Shown in pieces: positions 1 to 9,131 of a stretch of DNA of 64,000 nucleotides. The translations under genes and the position numbers were made by a program. Numbering within the stretch: the first letter of the stretch is position 1; each line of letters begins with the position of its first letter. The notes under the pieces were generated by a model. That model was not told the origin of the DNA. It did not search any database and was given only the letters and a program-made list of their open reading frames with translations. Source of the stretch: Rubripirellula sp. (GTDB lineage: Bacteria > Planctomycetota > Planctomycetia > Pirellulales > Pirellulaceae); contig JAAXJB010000090.1 in NCBI GenBank assembly GCA_012270065.1, forward strand, positions 1 through 64,000, in the 5' to 3' direction.

Positions 1-1023
1 GTGGGGGGGCAGTTGGGTGGTCAAACTGCGAATGAAACCGGCGATCAACCTGCCGAATCCGTCGTCATCACACCTCAGGTCGGTGGATGTTTCGAGATTC
101 ATTGCCATGGAGGTCCTGCAGCCGGTGCCAGAATCGAAGGTGATCTGTTGGCGTGTGGTGCCAATCCCATCGAACATGCCAATCTCGGAAATCTGTCAAA
201 AAAAGCACTGCTCATCCAGGAAGCCGAGATGACTCTCACGCAATGCACAACGACCCGAACCGCCGCAATCGCGATGGATCAGGTTCGAGGCGCATTGGCC
301 AAGTGGGCCCTCGCATGGCAAACATCGCTGAACGCTGCCAATCTCGCCACATTCCGTAAAGAGCAGGAGGAGCTTCTCGAGTCAGCAGCTTGTACCACGC
401 GATTGACCGAGCCATTTCGTGTCGTTCTGACAGGCCCACCTAACGTGGGCAAAAGCAGCCTGCTCAACGCCCTTGTTGGGTTTGATCGGAGTATCACGCT
501 CGACATGGCTGGAACGACGCGAGATCTGCTCCATGCCAACACGGTCATTGCTGGGCTACCCGTCCGGCTGAGCGATACCGCCGGAATCCGTGAAGACGCA
601 ACCGTGGAAAGCATCGAACAGGAAGGTATCCGCATAGCGCGGCTCGCGATGGAACAAGCCGACCTGTTACTGCTGGTCTGCCAACCGATGCCAGATGGCA
701 GTTACAGCAGCATTCCAACGCACCCGCCAGAAATAGCTCAGCTGCGTATTCTCAATAAAATCGACAAAAAACCAGACTCTTGCCAGAGTCCGGATAATTC
801 CACGTACCCGTTCGACGTCAGCACAAACGCTTTGACAGGTCAGGGGCTGGCGGAATTGGTCGTTACAATTGGCTCAAGGCTGGGTGACAATCTACCGGAA
901 TCTGGCAAACCGGCGCTGCTCAACAAGCGGCAATGGGAAATCATGAAAGAGAGTTTGTGCACCGATTCTCCTGAACAGATATCCCAACACCTGGGGCATT
1001 TGCTCGGTCATCACCATGGGTAA
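1..1023 (+). CDS. MnmE-like (TrmE-type) GTPase, 5' end outside window
   Basis: A GTPase of the MnmE/TrmE family, which normally works with MnmG in modifying the tRNA wobble uridine. Visible: an MnmE N-domain-like EIHCHGG stretch (residues 32-38), a G1 P-loop GPPNVGKS (145-152), the switch segment AGTTRD (170-175), DTAG (192-195) and the G4 motif NKID (252-255). The reading frame is open to the first base and begins inside the tetrahydrofolate-binding region, so the true start lies upstream. The C-terminus ends GHHHG and lacks the FCIGK-type cysteine tail that MnmE needs for tRNA modification. This suggests a divergent paralogue rather than the housekeeping enzyme. The next gene starts 5 bp after the stop, so the two may be co-transcribed. 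Confidence 0.85.
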   Translation: MGGQLGGQTANETGDQPAESVVITPQVGGCFEIHCHGGPAAGARIEGDLLACGANPIEHANLGNLSKKALLIQEAEMTLTQCTTTRTAAIAMDQVRGALAKWALAWQTSLNAANLATFRKEQEELLESAACTTRLTEPFRVVLTGPPNVGKSSLLNALVGFDRSITLDMAGTTRDLLHANTVIAGLPVRLSDTAGIREDATVESIEQEGIRIARLAMEQADLLLLVCQPMPDGSYSSIPTHPPEIAQLRILNKIDKKPDSCQSPDNSTYPFDVSTNALTGQGLAELVVTIGSRLGDNLPESGKPALLNKRQWEIMKESLCTDSPEQISQHLGHLLGHHHG

Positions 1024-1028
1024 ACAAA

Positions 1029-2411
1029 ATGATTCGAACACTTATCCTGTCCACATCCTATCTGGGAATGTTTTTCATGCCGTTGTTAACGACTTCCGGG
1101 AACGAAAAACCCGACTGGGCCATTGTGATCCATGGTGGTGCAGGCAGTGATCCGCAAAACTGGACAGAGGACAAAACACGGATTCGTGAAGCCGGGCTCA
1201 AGCGTGCTCTCGAAGCGGGCAGCAAGGCCTTGGCAGATGGAAGAAGCGCGCTCGATACCGTCGAACTTGTGATTCGTATCCTTGAGGATGACGCTGCCTT
1301 CAATGCTGGGAAGGGTGCTGTTCTAACCAAAGAAGGAAAAGCCGAGCTGGATGCATCCATCATGGACGGGAAAACCCGTGCGTGTGGCGCCGTTGCAGGT
1401 CTGACCGCTACGAAAAACCCCATTCATCTGGCACGACGGGTCATGACAGAGACGCGACACGTGTTGCTTGCCGGACAAGGCGCTGATGAATTCGCACAGC
1501 AACAGAAGGTGCCTCTGGTGCCACCGGATTATTTCCTCAGCAAGGCACGCTTTGATGAAGACAAGCCTCACTTTGGCACCGTTGGCTGTGCCGTCCTGGA
1601 CGCCGAGGGAAATCTGGCTGCGGGCACCAGTACTGGTGGTACTTCCAGGAAACTGCCCGGCAGGGTGGGTGACTCACCCATTGTCGGAGCAGGAACTTAC
1701 GCTGCAAACGACACCTGTGCTGTATCCGGAACAGGAGTAGGTGAAGAATACATTCGCAATTCGGTAGCTTACGATGTGGCCGCAAGAATGCGTTATGCAA
1801 ATCAAAGTCTGCAAGAAGCCGTCACCACCATCATGCAACAGACGCTTCAGGCTGGTGTTGGTGGCATCATCGCACTTTCCAAAGATGGAAACATTGTGAT
1901 GCAACACAACACACCGGGAATGAGTTGTGGGGCGGCGGATAGTTCGGGGAGATTTGAAACTCATCTCGTTCTCGAGAACGGTGGATCGCCAGCCAAGGGT
2001 AAAGAGCCGGATTCATCATCGACAGCGGAACAGGAAATTTCGCAACTGCTTTCCCAGCAAGTGAAAGACTGGAATCAGGGTGACATTGATGCCTTCATGA
2101 AACCCTATTGGAACAGTGAAGACCTGACCTTTTCTTCGGGCGGAAAAGTCACCCGCGGTTACGCAAGTACGCTTGCTGGATACAAGGCCCGGTATCCTGA
2201 CGCAAAAACCATGGGAAAACTGGATTTCGAGCAACTTGAATTTCAGACTCTTGGAACTGATGCCATGCAAGTGCTTGGAATCTGGAAGCTCGCCAGAGAC
2301 GATCAACCTCTTCAAGGGCGCTTCACTCTGGTACTACGACGCTACCCGGAAGGCTGGAAGATTATCCATGACCATACATCGAAAACACCCGATGCTCCGG
2401 AACAACCTTGA
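1029..2411 (+). CDS. Secreted isoaspartyl peptidase/L-asparaginase fused to SnoaL/DUF4440-like domain
   Basis: A 460-residue protein. After a hydrophobic leader (about 1-24), residues 28-330 match the Ntn-hydrolase isoaspartyl peptidase/asparaginase-2 family: WAIVIHGGAG at the start, AFNAGKGAVLT in the middle, and GTVGCAVLD where Thr184 would become the N-terminal nucleophile after autocleavage. GTSTGGTSRKLPGRVGDSP and GAGTYA follow, as in active members. Residues about 338-455 form a second domain resembling SnoaL/DUF4440 (NTF2-like), with a WNQGDIDAFM start and an EGWKIIHDHTS end. The family is usually about 300-340 residues, so the C-terminal domain is an addition. It probably acts outside the cytoplasm on isoaspartyl peptides. 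The role of the extra domain is unknown. Confidence 0.9.
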   Translation: MIRTLILSTSYLGMFFMPLLTTSGNEKPDWAIVIHGGAGSDPQNWTEDKTRIREAGLKRALEAGSKALADGRSALDTVELVIRILEDDAAFNAGKGAVLTKEGKAELDASIMDGKTRACGAVAGLTATKNPIHLARRVMTETRHVLLAGQGADEFAQQQKVPLVPPDYFLSKARFDEDKPHFGTVGCAVLDAEGNLAAGTSTGGTSRKLPGRVGDSPIVGAGTYAANDTCAVSGTGVGEEYIRNSVAYDVAARMRYANQSLQEAVTTIMQQTLQAGVGGIIALSKDGNIVMQHNTPGMSCGAADSSGRFETHLVLENGGSPAKGKEPDSSSTAEQEISQLLSQQVKDWNQGDIDAFMKPYWNSEDLTFSSGGKVTRGYASTLAGYKARYPDAKTMGKLDFEQLEFQTLGTDAMQVLGIWKLARDDQPLQGRFTLVLRRYPEGWKIIHDHTSKTPDAPEQP

Positions 2412-2731
2412 AATCCGGCGCCCAAGATAATCGAACGAGAAGCAACGAATGTATTCGAGCCACCGTTTCTTGAATGACTTTCGTCGTGGAGAATTATCGG
2501 TTCTGCCCTGATTGATGGAAACGCCCGTAACACGCCACAGCATCCCCCGGCGATCACAGTACCCATGGCGACATTTGCCATGGTTCAGAAGATCACACAA
2601 CCCTCGTAGTCCGCACCGACACCGTTGCTGCTCTTCTCTTGTGTCTTGTCACGTGGTTCAGCATGAATCAGGCAGGCCAAATGGACGGTCAGCATGGTCG
2701 TTCTCTCCAATGAACGCATTGGCACAAGCGC
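2412..2731. other. Intergenic stretch, no supported gene
   Basis: 320 bp between the asparaginase-family gene and the release-factor-like gene. I see no convincing gene, tRNA or terminator. One + frame (2531-2713) is open for 60 codons and ends with a hydrophobic stretch, but it has no start codon near its beginning. It may be a decayed remnant or chance. Confidence 0.4.
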
Positions 2732-3343
2732 ATGTCTGATCCGTCTTCACAACGAAATGAGCCATCAGGCCATGAGCCACCGGAAATCCCGGAACCGGAA
2801 CAACGCTTACCGGTGGTCATAGTGGAGGGCCCTCATCCAGCGTTGCTTGATCCCGATCAATTGCTGGAGAGCTGTGACTTGCGTACTCAACGCCGCAGTG
2901 GGCCGGGTGGACAACACAGAAACAAGACCAGCAGTGGTGTGTTCCTCCACCACGCACCAACCAACACGATTGCGGAAGCCACGGAAAGGCGGAGCCAGGC
3001 AGATAATCGAAGAATCGCATTGGAACGCTTGAGACTGAGGTTGGCCATTGAGGTTCGCAGTCCTTCGCCCATGGACCAGCGGAAAATCCCTCCGCAGGAA
3101 CAAGAACTGAGAACCCGCTTTCACGGTCACCCGCTGAAACTCAATGATCGCAACGTTGACAAACCAGCTGTGCTGGCGCTGCTGCTGAATGATCTACACG
3201 TTGCAGGTGGGCAACCCAGTGCATTGGGTCCTGTTTGGAAAACCTCAACCAGTTCCATTGTCCGTTTAATCAAATCATGCCCTGCTGCATTCGCGTTCCT
3301 GAACCAGATCCGGCAACATCATGAACGTCTTCCCTTGAGATGA
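2732..3343 (+). CDS. Peptide chain release factor-like protein (RF-1 domain, GGQ)
   Basis: A 203-residue protein with the RF-1 peptidyl-tRNA hydrolysis domain. The catalytic motif GPGGQ is at 57-61 (Gln61), followed by HRNKTSSGV, the usual context of the GGQ loop. It lacks the stop-codon recognition domains of RF1/RF2, so it belongs with the ArfB/YaeJ/ICT1-like short proteins that hydrolyse peptidyl-tRNA on stalled ribosomes. Unlike ArfB, the C-terminal part (about 110-203) is long and does not end in an obvious lysine/arginine-rich tail. Ribosome rescue is therefore inferred from the domain only. It stands alone, with roughly 270-320 bp of non-coding DNA on both sides. Confidence 0.85.
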   Translation: MSDPSSQRNEPSGHEPPEIPEPEQRLPVVIVEGPHPALLDPDQLLESCDLRTQRRSGPGGQHRNKTSSGVFLHHAPTNTIAEATERRSQADNRRIALERLRLRLAIEVRSPSPMDQRKIPPQEQELRTRFHGHPLKLNDRNVDKPAVLALLLNDLHVAGGQPSALGPVWKTSTSSIVRLIKSCPAAFAFLNQIRQHHERLPLR

Positions 3344-3617
3344 AGAATCCTGTTCGGCCTGCCTTGGATGTGATTCATCATCAAAAGCCGCCGGCCAGCA
3401 AAACAGGCGGCCAAAAAACACGAATTCCGGCGCCATGTGAAGTCCAGCTAGAATTGGACTAAACTAGCCATATCGAGACCCATGCATGTGAATGTTGCAT
3501 GACGTTCAGCCACCTACCAGCGCAAGATTGATGAATTTCCAGCCCAACACCTCACCTTCTGGAACCTGCAGCCGAATCAGCAACCGGTATCCTTTGCATC
3601 TTCCGGTAGTCGATCGC

Positions 3618-5876
3618 ATGATTCGTACTCTGCTGCCACTCTGCTTTTGTATTCTGCCGATGGTGGGCCAGAGTGCTGATATCTTTGTGGAAGCAGAGAG
3701 TTTTCAGCAGCGCGGAGGCTGGAAACTGGACACTCAGTTCATCCAGCAAATGGGATCACCCTATCTGCTCGCCCATGGGTTGGGACGCCCCGTCGAAGAT
3801 GCAGTCACGACAATCAATGTGACTGAAGGCGGAAATTACCGTTTGTGGGTGCGAACCAAGGACTGGGTAGCACGTTGGAAAGCCAAAACTTCCCCCGGTA
3901 AGTTCCAGTTGATCATCAATGGAAAACCAGTGGAAACAACATTCGGCACACAAGGAGTCGAATGGGACTGGCACGACGGTGGAACCGTGTCGCTGAAAAA
4001 AGGAGCCACTGAACTGCGTTTGAAAGATCTGACCGGATTTGATGGACGTTGTGACTGCATCTACCTGAGCAAAAGTACCGATCAGGCACCTCCACCTGCC
4101 AAGCAGGTGCTATCCAGCTGGCGTCGGGAAAAACTTGGACTTGCCGCAGTCCCGGAAAATCGTGGTCCTTACGACCTCGTTGTCGTTGGTGGAGGATACG
4201 CTGGAATGGGCAGCGCCCTGTCCGCGGCCCGCATGGGGTGCCGTGTTGCTCTTGTACAGGACAGACCTGTACTCGGCGGCAATGGATCCAGTGAAGTGCG
4301 GGTTTGGGCCAAGGGCAATATTCGTCGTGGCAAGTTTCCACGGATCGGAGAAATCATCGAAGAGATTGCCGACAAGGCGACCAAGTCTCCGGGAACCTAT
4401 GAAGAATTCGGTGACGAGCTGAAAGAAAAGGTAATCCGCAATGAACCCAACATTGATCTGTTGCTCAACCACCATGCGCACCGGGTCGAAATGGAAAACA
4501 ACCGCATCAGTGCCGTGCATGCTCTGGACACACGCACCGGTCAGGAAGTCAGGATCATCGGAGACTATTTTGCTGATTGCACAGGTCACGGCTGGATCGG
4601 AACGTGGGCCAAAGCCGATCTGGAAATGTCACCCGATGGCCGCATGGGAATGAGCAACATGTGGGCGTGGGATGAACTGGAGACGCCCACCACTTTCCCC
4701 GAAACGCCGTGGGCTCTTGACCTCGAAATGGCGGATTTTCCTTACCCACGTGATCATCATGGTCAGTGGTTCTGGGAAAGCGGTTTTGACAAGGATGCAA
4801 TCGGAGATGCTGAAGGAATCCGTGACTGGAATCTTCGGGCGGTATTCGGTGCATTCAACGCCATGAAAAACCGTGATGGTGCCGACAAGCACTCAAAGGC
4901 AATTCTCACGTGGGTCGCATACATCGGGGGACCCCGGGAAAGTCGCCGTCTCATGGGTGATGTCGTATTGACGGAAGAAGACATCGTAGCCAAGAAAGAT
5001 TTTCCCGATGGTTGCGTTCCAAGCACGTGGTCGATTGATCTTCACTATCCAAAAGAACAGTATGCGAAGAAATACCCAGGTAATCCGTTCATTTCAAAAG
5101 CAGTCCACGGCAGGGGAGTGGACCGATCCTATGGATATCCTGTTCCGTATCGCTGCTTCTACAGTCGCAACATCGACAATCTATTCATGGCAGGACGCTG
5201 TATCAGCGTGACACACGAAGCATTGGGAACGGTACGTGTCATGAAAACCTGTGGAATGATGGGTGAAGTGGTTGGGAAGGCTGCTTCCATTTGTGCATTG
5301 AACGATTGCCAGCCACGCGAAGTCTATGAATCCCACCTCGATGAACTCCTGACACTGCTGAAACTGCCAGGCAAGGCTTACCGCAGTACACCATCTGCCG
5401 ACATCATCATCCCCGCCGATGCACTGCCATTGGCCGGACCGCGCGGTCCGGCCAATGGAATGGATATCAGTAAGCTCGCTGGTACCGTGGTCGATGATGA
5501 AGATGCCGAGATCAAGGGTAAATGGACCAACGGAACAGGCCTGAAAAACTACGTCCAATATGGCTACAAATACGCAGCAGGCGGCACGAATGCGTCAGTA
5601 ACATTCAAAATCAAAGCTCCGAAAACAGGGCGCTATTTCATTCAGGCATTCAGCCAGGCACACCCCAACCGATCCACCAAAACACCCGTGACGGTGCGTC
5701 ATGAGAATGCCGAAAACAGCTTCACCATCAACCAGAGGCTGAAAAGCAAAGATGATGTCGTGAATCTGACAGAGCTCAATCTCAAAAAACAGGATGAAGT
5801 CATTGTGACCATCGGCACCGAAGGAGCGGACGGAAACGTGCACGTTGATGCGGTTCGCCTTTTGGAAGTCGAGTAA
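3618..5876 (+). CDS. Secreted FAD-dependent oxidoreductase with N- and C-terminal beta-sandwich-like regions
   Basis: 752 residues from the chosen ATG, which gives a clean signal peptide (MIRTLLPLCFCILPMVGQSA). The frame is open upstream to 3492, but that extension is not leader-like. Residues about 22-150 resemble a carbohydrate-binding/golvesin-like sandwich (VEAESF start). The FAD-binding Rossmann motif is VVVGGGYAGMGSA (GGGYAG 191-196), followed by PVLGGNGSSEVRVWAKG, typical of the FAD_oxidored family common in planctomycetes. The C-terminal part (about 620-752) is a second sandwich-like domain. The substrate is unknown, and a carbohydrate or glycan-derived compound is only a guess from the flanking domains. 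It stands 17 bp upstream of the flavin/Fe-S membrane protein, so the two may be co-transcribed, which would link two flavoproteins. Confidence 0.85.
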   Translation: MIRTLLPLCFCILPMVGQSADIFVEAESFQQRGGWKLDTQFIQQMGSPYLLAHGLGRPVEDAVTTINVTEGGNYRLWVRTKDWVARWKAKTSPGKFQLIINGKPVETTFGTQGVEWDWHDGGTVSLKKGATELRLKDLTGFDGRCDCIYLSKSTDQAPPPAKQVLSSWRREKLGLAAVPENRGPYDLVVVGGGYAGMGSALSAARMGCRVALVQDRPVLGGNGSSEVRVWAKGNIRRGKFPRIGEIIEEIADKATKSPGTYEEFGDELKEKVIRNEPNIDLLLNHHAHRVEMENNRISAVHALDTRTGQEVRIIGDYFADCTGHGWIGTWAKADLEMSPDGRMGMSNMWAWDELETPTTFPETPWALDLEMADFPYPRDHHGQWFWESGFDKDAIGDAEGIRDWNLRAVFGAFNAMKNRDGADKHSKAILTWVAYIGGPRESRRLMGDVVLTEEDIVAKKDFPDGCVPSTWSIDLHYPKEQYAKKYPGNPFISKAVHGRGVDRSYGYPVPYRCFYSRNIDNLFMAGRCISVTHEALGTVRVMKTCGMMGEVVGKAASICALNDCQPREVYESHLDELLTLLKLPGKAYRSTPSADIIIPADALPLAGPRGPANGMDISKLAGTVVDDEDAEIKGKWTNGTGLKNYVQYGYKYAAGGTNASVTFKIKAPKTGRYFIQAFSQAHPNRSTKTPVTVRHENAENSFTINQRLKSKDDVVNLTELNLKKQDEVIVTIGTEGADGNVHVDAVRLLEVE

Positions 5877-5893
5877 CGAGCAAAACGTCTTCC

Positions 5894-7603
5894 ATGGCGA
5901 AAAAGCCGATTCAAAGGTATCCGTTACGCGCTGCAACCACTCATGTCATTCGCACATGTCTGGTCGTTGCGTTATTGCTTGCCATTCCCAAGCCGGCACA
6001 ACGGAGTACAGACTCAGCAGGCTTGGCACCCAGTATCGATGCCATCGAATTTCCTCCTGATCTTGCAAGTAAAATCCTGCACCTTGATGTGGAACCGGAC
6101 ACCAACGAGATGTGGCGAGTCCTGGACGAGAGTGAAAATACTGTCGGGCTGGTCGCACGCACATTACCAGCGGCCAAAGATGTCATTGGCTACCGTGGAC
6201 CAACCGAAGCGCTGTTGTTGTTTACTCCCGAGCTGCAGCTCAACTCGGTAACGCTGTTGAAAAGTGCTGACACTGAAGAACACGTTGCAGCAGTCAAGGC
6301 GGACAGGGATTTCTTCCGGCAATTCGAGGCATGGGATTGGGGTGGTCCTGAAGCAGACACCCGGATCGATGCTGTCTCGGGAGCCACACTCACATCTCTG
6401 GCACTTGCCGAAGGAATAATCAAGCGAATAGGAGGAGAACGACCGTCACTGGTATTCAGCAAACCGATCACGTTGGATGAAATTCTCGATTGGTTTCCCG
6501 AAGCCTCCAATATCGATGGTACATCTGGGAAAGTACGCGATAAGAGTGGCAAGTGGATTGGGACTGTACTGCGGACTGGCCCTCTTTCAGATGACCTCAG
6601 TGGTTATCAGGGCCCAACGGAACTGCTTCTGCGAATCGATACCGGAGGGAAAGTCGATGGGATCAGAATCCGGGCATCCTATGACAATGAACCGTACGTT
6701 GACTATGTCCGCACCGAAGCCGGCTTCTGGGCGATTTTTGAAAACCTGACTATCGCCGAACTATCTGAATTTGATCCACAGGCTGCTGGTGTCGAGGGAG
6801 TTTCCGGAGCGACCATGACCAGCCTTGCAGTAGCTGACACACTGGTTGAAGCGACCCGCCGTGCCCAACAGCAACAAGCCACCTCACCAACTGCTGCCCC
6901 AAGATGGTCCGGGTCGATTCGCTGGACGACTGCTGATGTCATTACCATTCTTACGATCCTGTTGGCCGTAATGCTGAAGTATTCAGGTGCATTCCGAAAT
7001 CGAACGTTTCGGCGCATCTGGCTGATTTGGGTCGCTACCACGATTGGTATATGGCTTGGCAATCTGCTTTCGATGGCACTGGTCGCAGGTTGGTCAGCCG
7101 AGGGAATAGCATGGCGTCTGGCACCTGGTTTGGCAGCGATCGCCTGTGTTGCCATGCTTGGCCCACCTTTGACAAAGAGTAATCCTTACTGCAATCACCT
7201 GTGCCCACATGGTGCCATACAACAACTGATACGCCCTCACCACAAATCAGGACGATACCGCAAACTGAAACCCAACCTGAGCCGATTCCTTCGATACGTT
7301 CCGGGTCTCACCCTTTGCATTGCGTACATTGCTCTGGTCATGTTCCCATCCATTGACTTGGCGTCATGGGAACCGTTTCATGCCTACCTGTTCCGAATCA
7401 CGGGCTGGGGCTCTCTGGTATTCGCATTCGCTACCCTTGCTATTTCTGCCGTGCTTCCGATGGGGTATTGCCGGTTTGGGTGTCCCACAGGTCGATTACT
7501 GGACTATTTGAAGCGAACTGCGAGGAGTGACCGATTGCAAGTCGGTGACGCAGTTGCCAGCAGCCTCCTGATCTTTGCACTGCTGATCCAGTACTGGCAA
7601 TGA
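5894..7603 (+). CDS. NosR/NirI-like membrane protein: two FMN-binding domains plus CxxxCP membrane domain
   Basis: 569 residues. An N-terminal membrane anchor (about 18-32) is followed by two FMN-binding domains in tandem. Their flavinylation-type motifs are DAVSGAT (159-165) and EGVSGAT (301-307), in which Thr165 and Thr307 would carry covalent FMN added by ApbE. The second motif has Glu where the first has Asp. Residues about 345-535 are a multi-helix membrane domain with two CxxxCP motifs (C433/C437 and C526/C530), as in NosR/NirI. The C-terminal ferredoxin-like two-cluster domain of full-length NosR is absent, since the protein ends shortly after the last CP. It probably moves electrons between membrane carriers and an extracytoplasmic partner. 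The FAD oxidoreductase just upstream is a possible partner. Confidence 0.85.
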   Translation: MAKKPIQRYPLRAATTHVIRTCLVVALLLAIPKPAQRSTDSAGLAPSIDAIEFPPDLASKILHLDVEPDTNEMWRVLDESENTVGLVARTLPAAKDVIGYRGPTEALLLFTPELQLNSVTLLKSADTEEHVAAVKADRDFFRQFEAWDWGGPEADTRIDAVSGATLTSLALAEGIIKRIGGERPSLVFSKPITLDEILDWFPEASNIDGTSGKVRDKSGKWIGTVLRTGPLSDDLSGYQGPTELLLRIDTGGKVDGIRIRASYDNEPYVDYVRTEAGFWAIFENLTIAELSEFDPQAAGVEGVSGATMTSLAVADTLVEATRRAQQQQATSPTAAPRWSGSIRWTTADVITILTILLAVMLKYSGAFRNRTFRRIWLIWVATTIGIWLGNLLSMALVAGWSAEGIAWRLAPGLAAIACVAMLGPPLTKSNPYCNHLCPHGAIQQLIRPHHKSGRYRKLKPNLSRFLRYVPGLTLCIAYIALVMFPSIDLASWEPFHAYLFRITGWGSLVFAFATLAISAVLPMGYCRFGCPTGRLLDYLKRTARSDRLQVGDAVASSLLIFALLIQYWQ

Positions 7604-7620
7604 GTTGCATCGCGAGCATG

Positions 7621-7641
7621 CACAATCACGAGACGATTGTG
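7621..7641. terminator. Possible hairpin between convergent genes
   Basis: CACAATC (7621-7627) and GATTGTG (7635-7641) form a perfect 7-bp stem with a 7-nt loop between the convergent 3' ends at 7603 (+) and 7675 (-). Neither side has a T-run, so it is a weak terminator candidate. Confidence 0.3.
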
Positions 7642-7674
7642 ACCTGACGATCAACCCGTTCCGCCGCGACCGAG

Positions 7675-9033
7675 TCATCCTTGAGTTCCACTTTCCCGCC
7701 TGAAGCGAGCGTAGGCATAGGTATGAACAGGTGCGAGGACGAGACACATGGCCGCAGCATAGCCAATCACGACACCGTCCGTTGAGTAATAATATCCTCC
7801 CATCCAAACGGCGGCGGATGTCGCGATGGAACCGATCAGCGAAGCTGCCAGCAGTGGATTTGCCCTTCTGGCGAGCACGTAATATCCCTGAACAGTCGCG
7901 ATGTGGCTGGCAAGGCAGCCGAGTCCGAGGACAGCCACCTGCCACGGCTCAATGAATCGGGCTTCATAGTTTTTTCCCAACCATGGCAGGCAGGAAACAG
8001 CGACTGTCAGAACAGAAAAACCTGTCACCAGAAGCACAGTTGAAAGAATGGCTGTGCGGCGCCAGATCGTCCCGGCTTTCTCCCGTTCACCTGAACCATG
8101 GTGCAGTGAAATCACCGGATACTGAGTTTGCACCCATGCAAGTGCCAGCATCTGGATTGCCGTTGTTACGCTCAGCGTCATGCCCAAAGGTGCTGCGTCA
8201 GCGTCACTGTGAAACATCAAAACGATGACGGTAAAAAACTGGGTGGCAAAATGGAAAGAGGCACCTATCAAGGCTACTCGCCACTGGACAGGCAACACCT
8301 GATGAATCCAATCAAAGTCAGACGGCTGACCTTGGATGCGCCGAAAACGCTGAAAGAACTTCGCCTGTCCTATAAACGTGATGTACATGAACATCAATGC
8401 CTGAACAGAAGCACTGAGAACAAGTGCCCACAGTTTCAATCCCATTTCCAATGACACCCACATGACCACACTGCCAATGACCATTTGCAAAAATCGAAAT
8501 CGGAAAATCGCTGCGCGGAATCCAGCACCCTCAAGAATCGACAGGCCCGGTGAAAGGCAGACCGAGATGGCTGCAATCGGCACGAGCACCAACAAGGGAC
8601 CTCGCCAGGCAACCTCGGAATCAGAAAGGGAATACCAGCCGAACACCAATGCTGCAATCACATAAAGAATGCTCGCGGCACTGAACCACCGAAACGAATC
8701 GCGAATCAGATCTCGCATGCGCGCGGCCGTTGCCAGCCACGCTGGATCAGATTCCTGTCCGGATTCCTCCTTCGAACAGGCCTCTATTTTGTTCAAGGCC
8801 GCTGTCTCATGGCCAGATTGACTTACCAGAACATTCAGCAGACCAAGTTCAAAGTAGGCCTGAATACCGACAATCCCGATGATCCCGTAATAAACACCCT
8901 GCTCTGATAAATCGAGTGAGCGAATCAGCAGCAGGATGGTAATCGGCCCTGATGCCGCCTGCCACAATCGGGTCAAGAGGGCATAGGCGAGAGGGCGGTC
9001 AAACTGGAAACGGGCACGAAGATTTTCAAACAT
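7675..9033 (-). CDS. Polysaccharide flippase-like membrane protein (Wzx/MATE-like)
   Basis: 452 residues from the ATG beginning MFENLRARFQFDR. An open extension to 9114 exists but looks like leader DNA. The protein has about a dozen hydrophobic segments spread over its length (for example PITILLLIRSLDLSEQGVYY and IHQVLPVQWRVALIGASFHF), as in Wzx-type lipid-linked oligosaccharide flippases and related polysaccharide export proteins. The family is recognised by topology and by its place behind a glycosyltransferase and a FkbM methyltransferase, not by a catalytic motif. It would move a lipid-linked glycan across the cytoplasmic membrane. It is the last gene of the three-gene minus-strand cluster, starting 98 bp after the glycosyltransferase stop. 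Confidence 0.75.
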   Translation of the reverse strand: MFENLRARFQFDRPLAYALLTRLWQAASGPITILLLIRSLDLSEQGVYYGIIGIVGIQAYFELGLLNVLVSQSGHETAALNKIEACSKEESGQESDPAWLATAARMRDLIRDSFRWFSAASILYVIAALVFGWYSLSDSEVAWRGPLLVLVPIAAISVCLSPGLSILEGAGFRAAIFRFRFLQMVIGSVVMWVSLEMGLKLWALVLSASVQALMFMYITFIGQAKFFQRFRRIQGQPSDFDWIHQVLPVQWRVALIGASFHFATQFFTVIVLMFHSDADAAPLGMTLSVTTAIQMLALAWVQTQYPVISLHHGSGEREKAGTIWRRTAILSTVLLVTGFSVLTVAVSCLPWLGKNYEARFIEPWQVAVLGLGCLASHIATVQGYYVLARRANPLLAASLIGSIATSAAVWMGGYYYSTDGVVIGYAAAMCLVLAPVHTYAYARFRRESGTQG

Positions 9034-9131
9034 GACGACCGCTTGTATTTTCGCGTGATGCCGATCGAACCTCAACCCTACATTCCGTTGGATGTAAGTC
9101 TGGATACCGGTCAACGAGTCGGGCGTTCATG

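Noticed and set aside
2531-2713. A 60-codon + strand open frame with a hydrophobic stretch (TVAALLLCLVTWFSMN)
   Set aside because: It has no start codon near its beginning and no ribosome site. The TM-like end could be a decayed remnant, but it is too short and isolated to call.
3344-3617. GCCGCC/GGCGGC inverted repeat near 3390-3415 as a terminator
   Set aside because: A loop of about 13 nt and no T-run on the + strand downstream of the release-factor-like gene.
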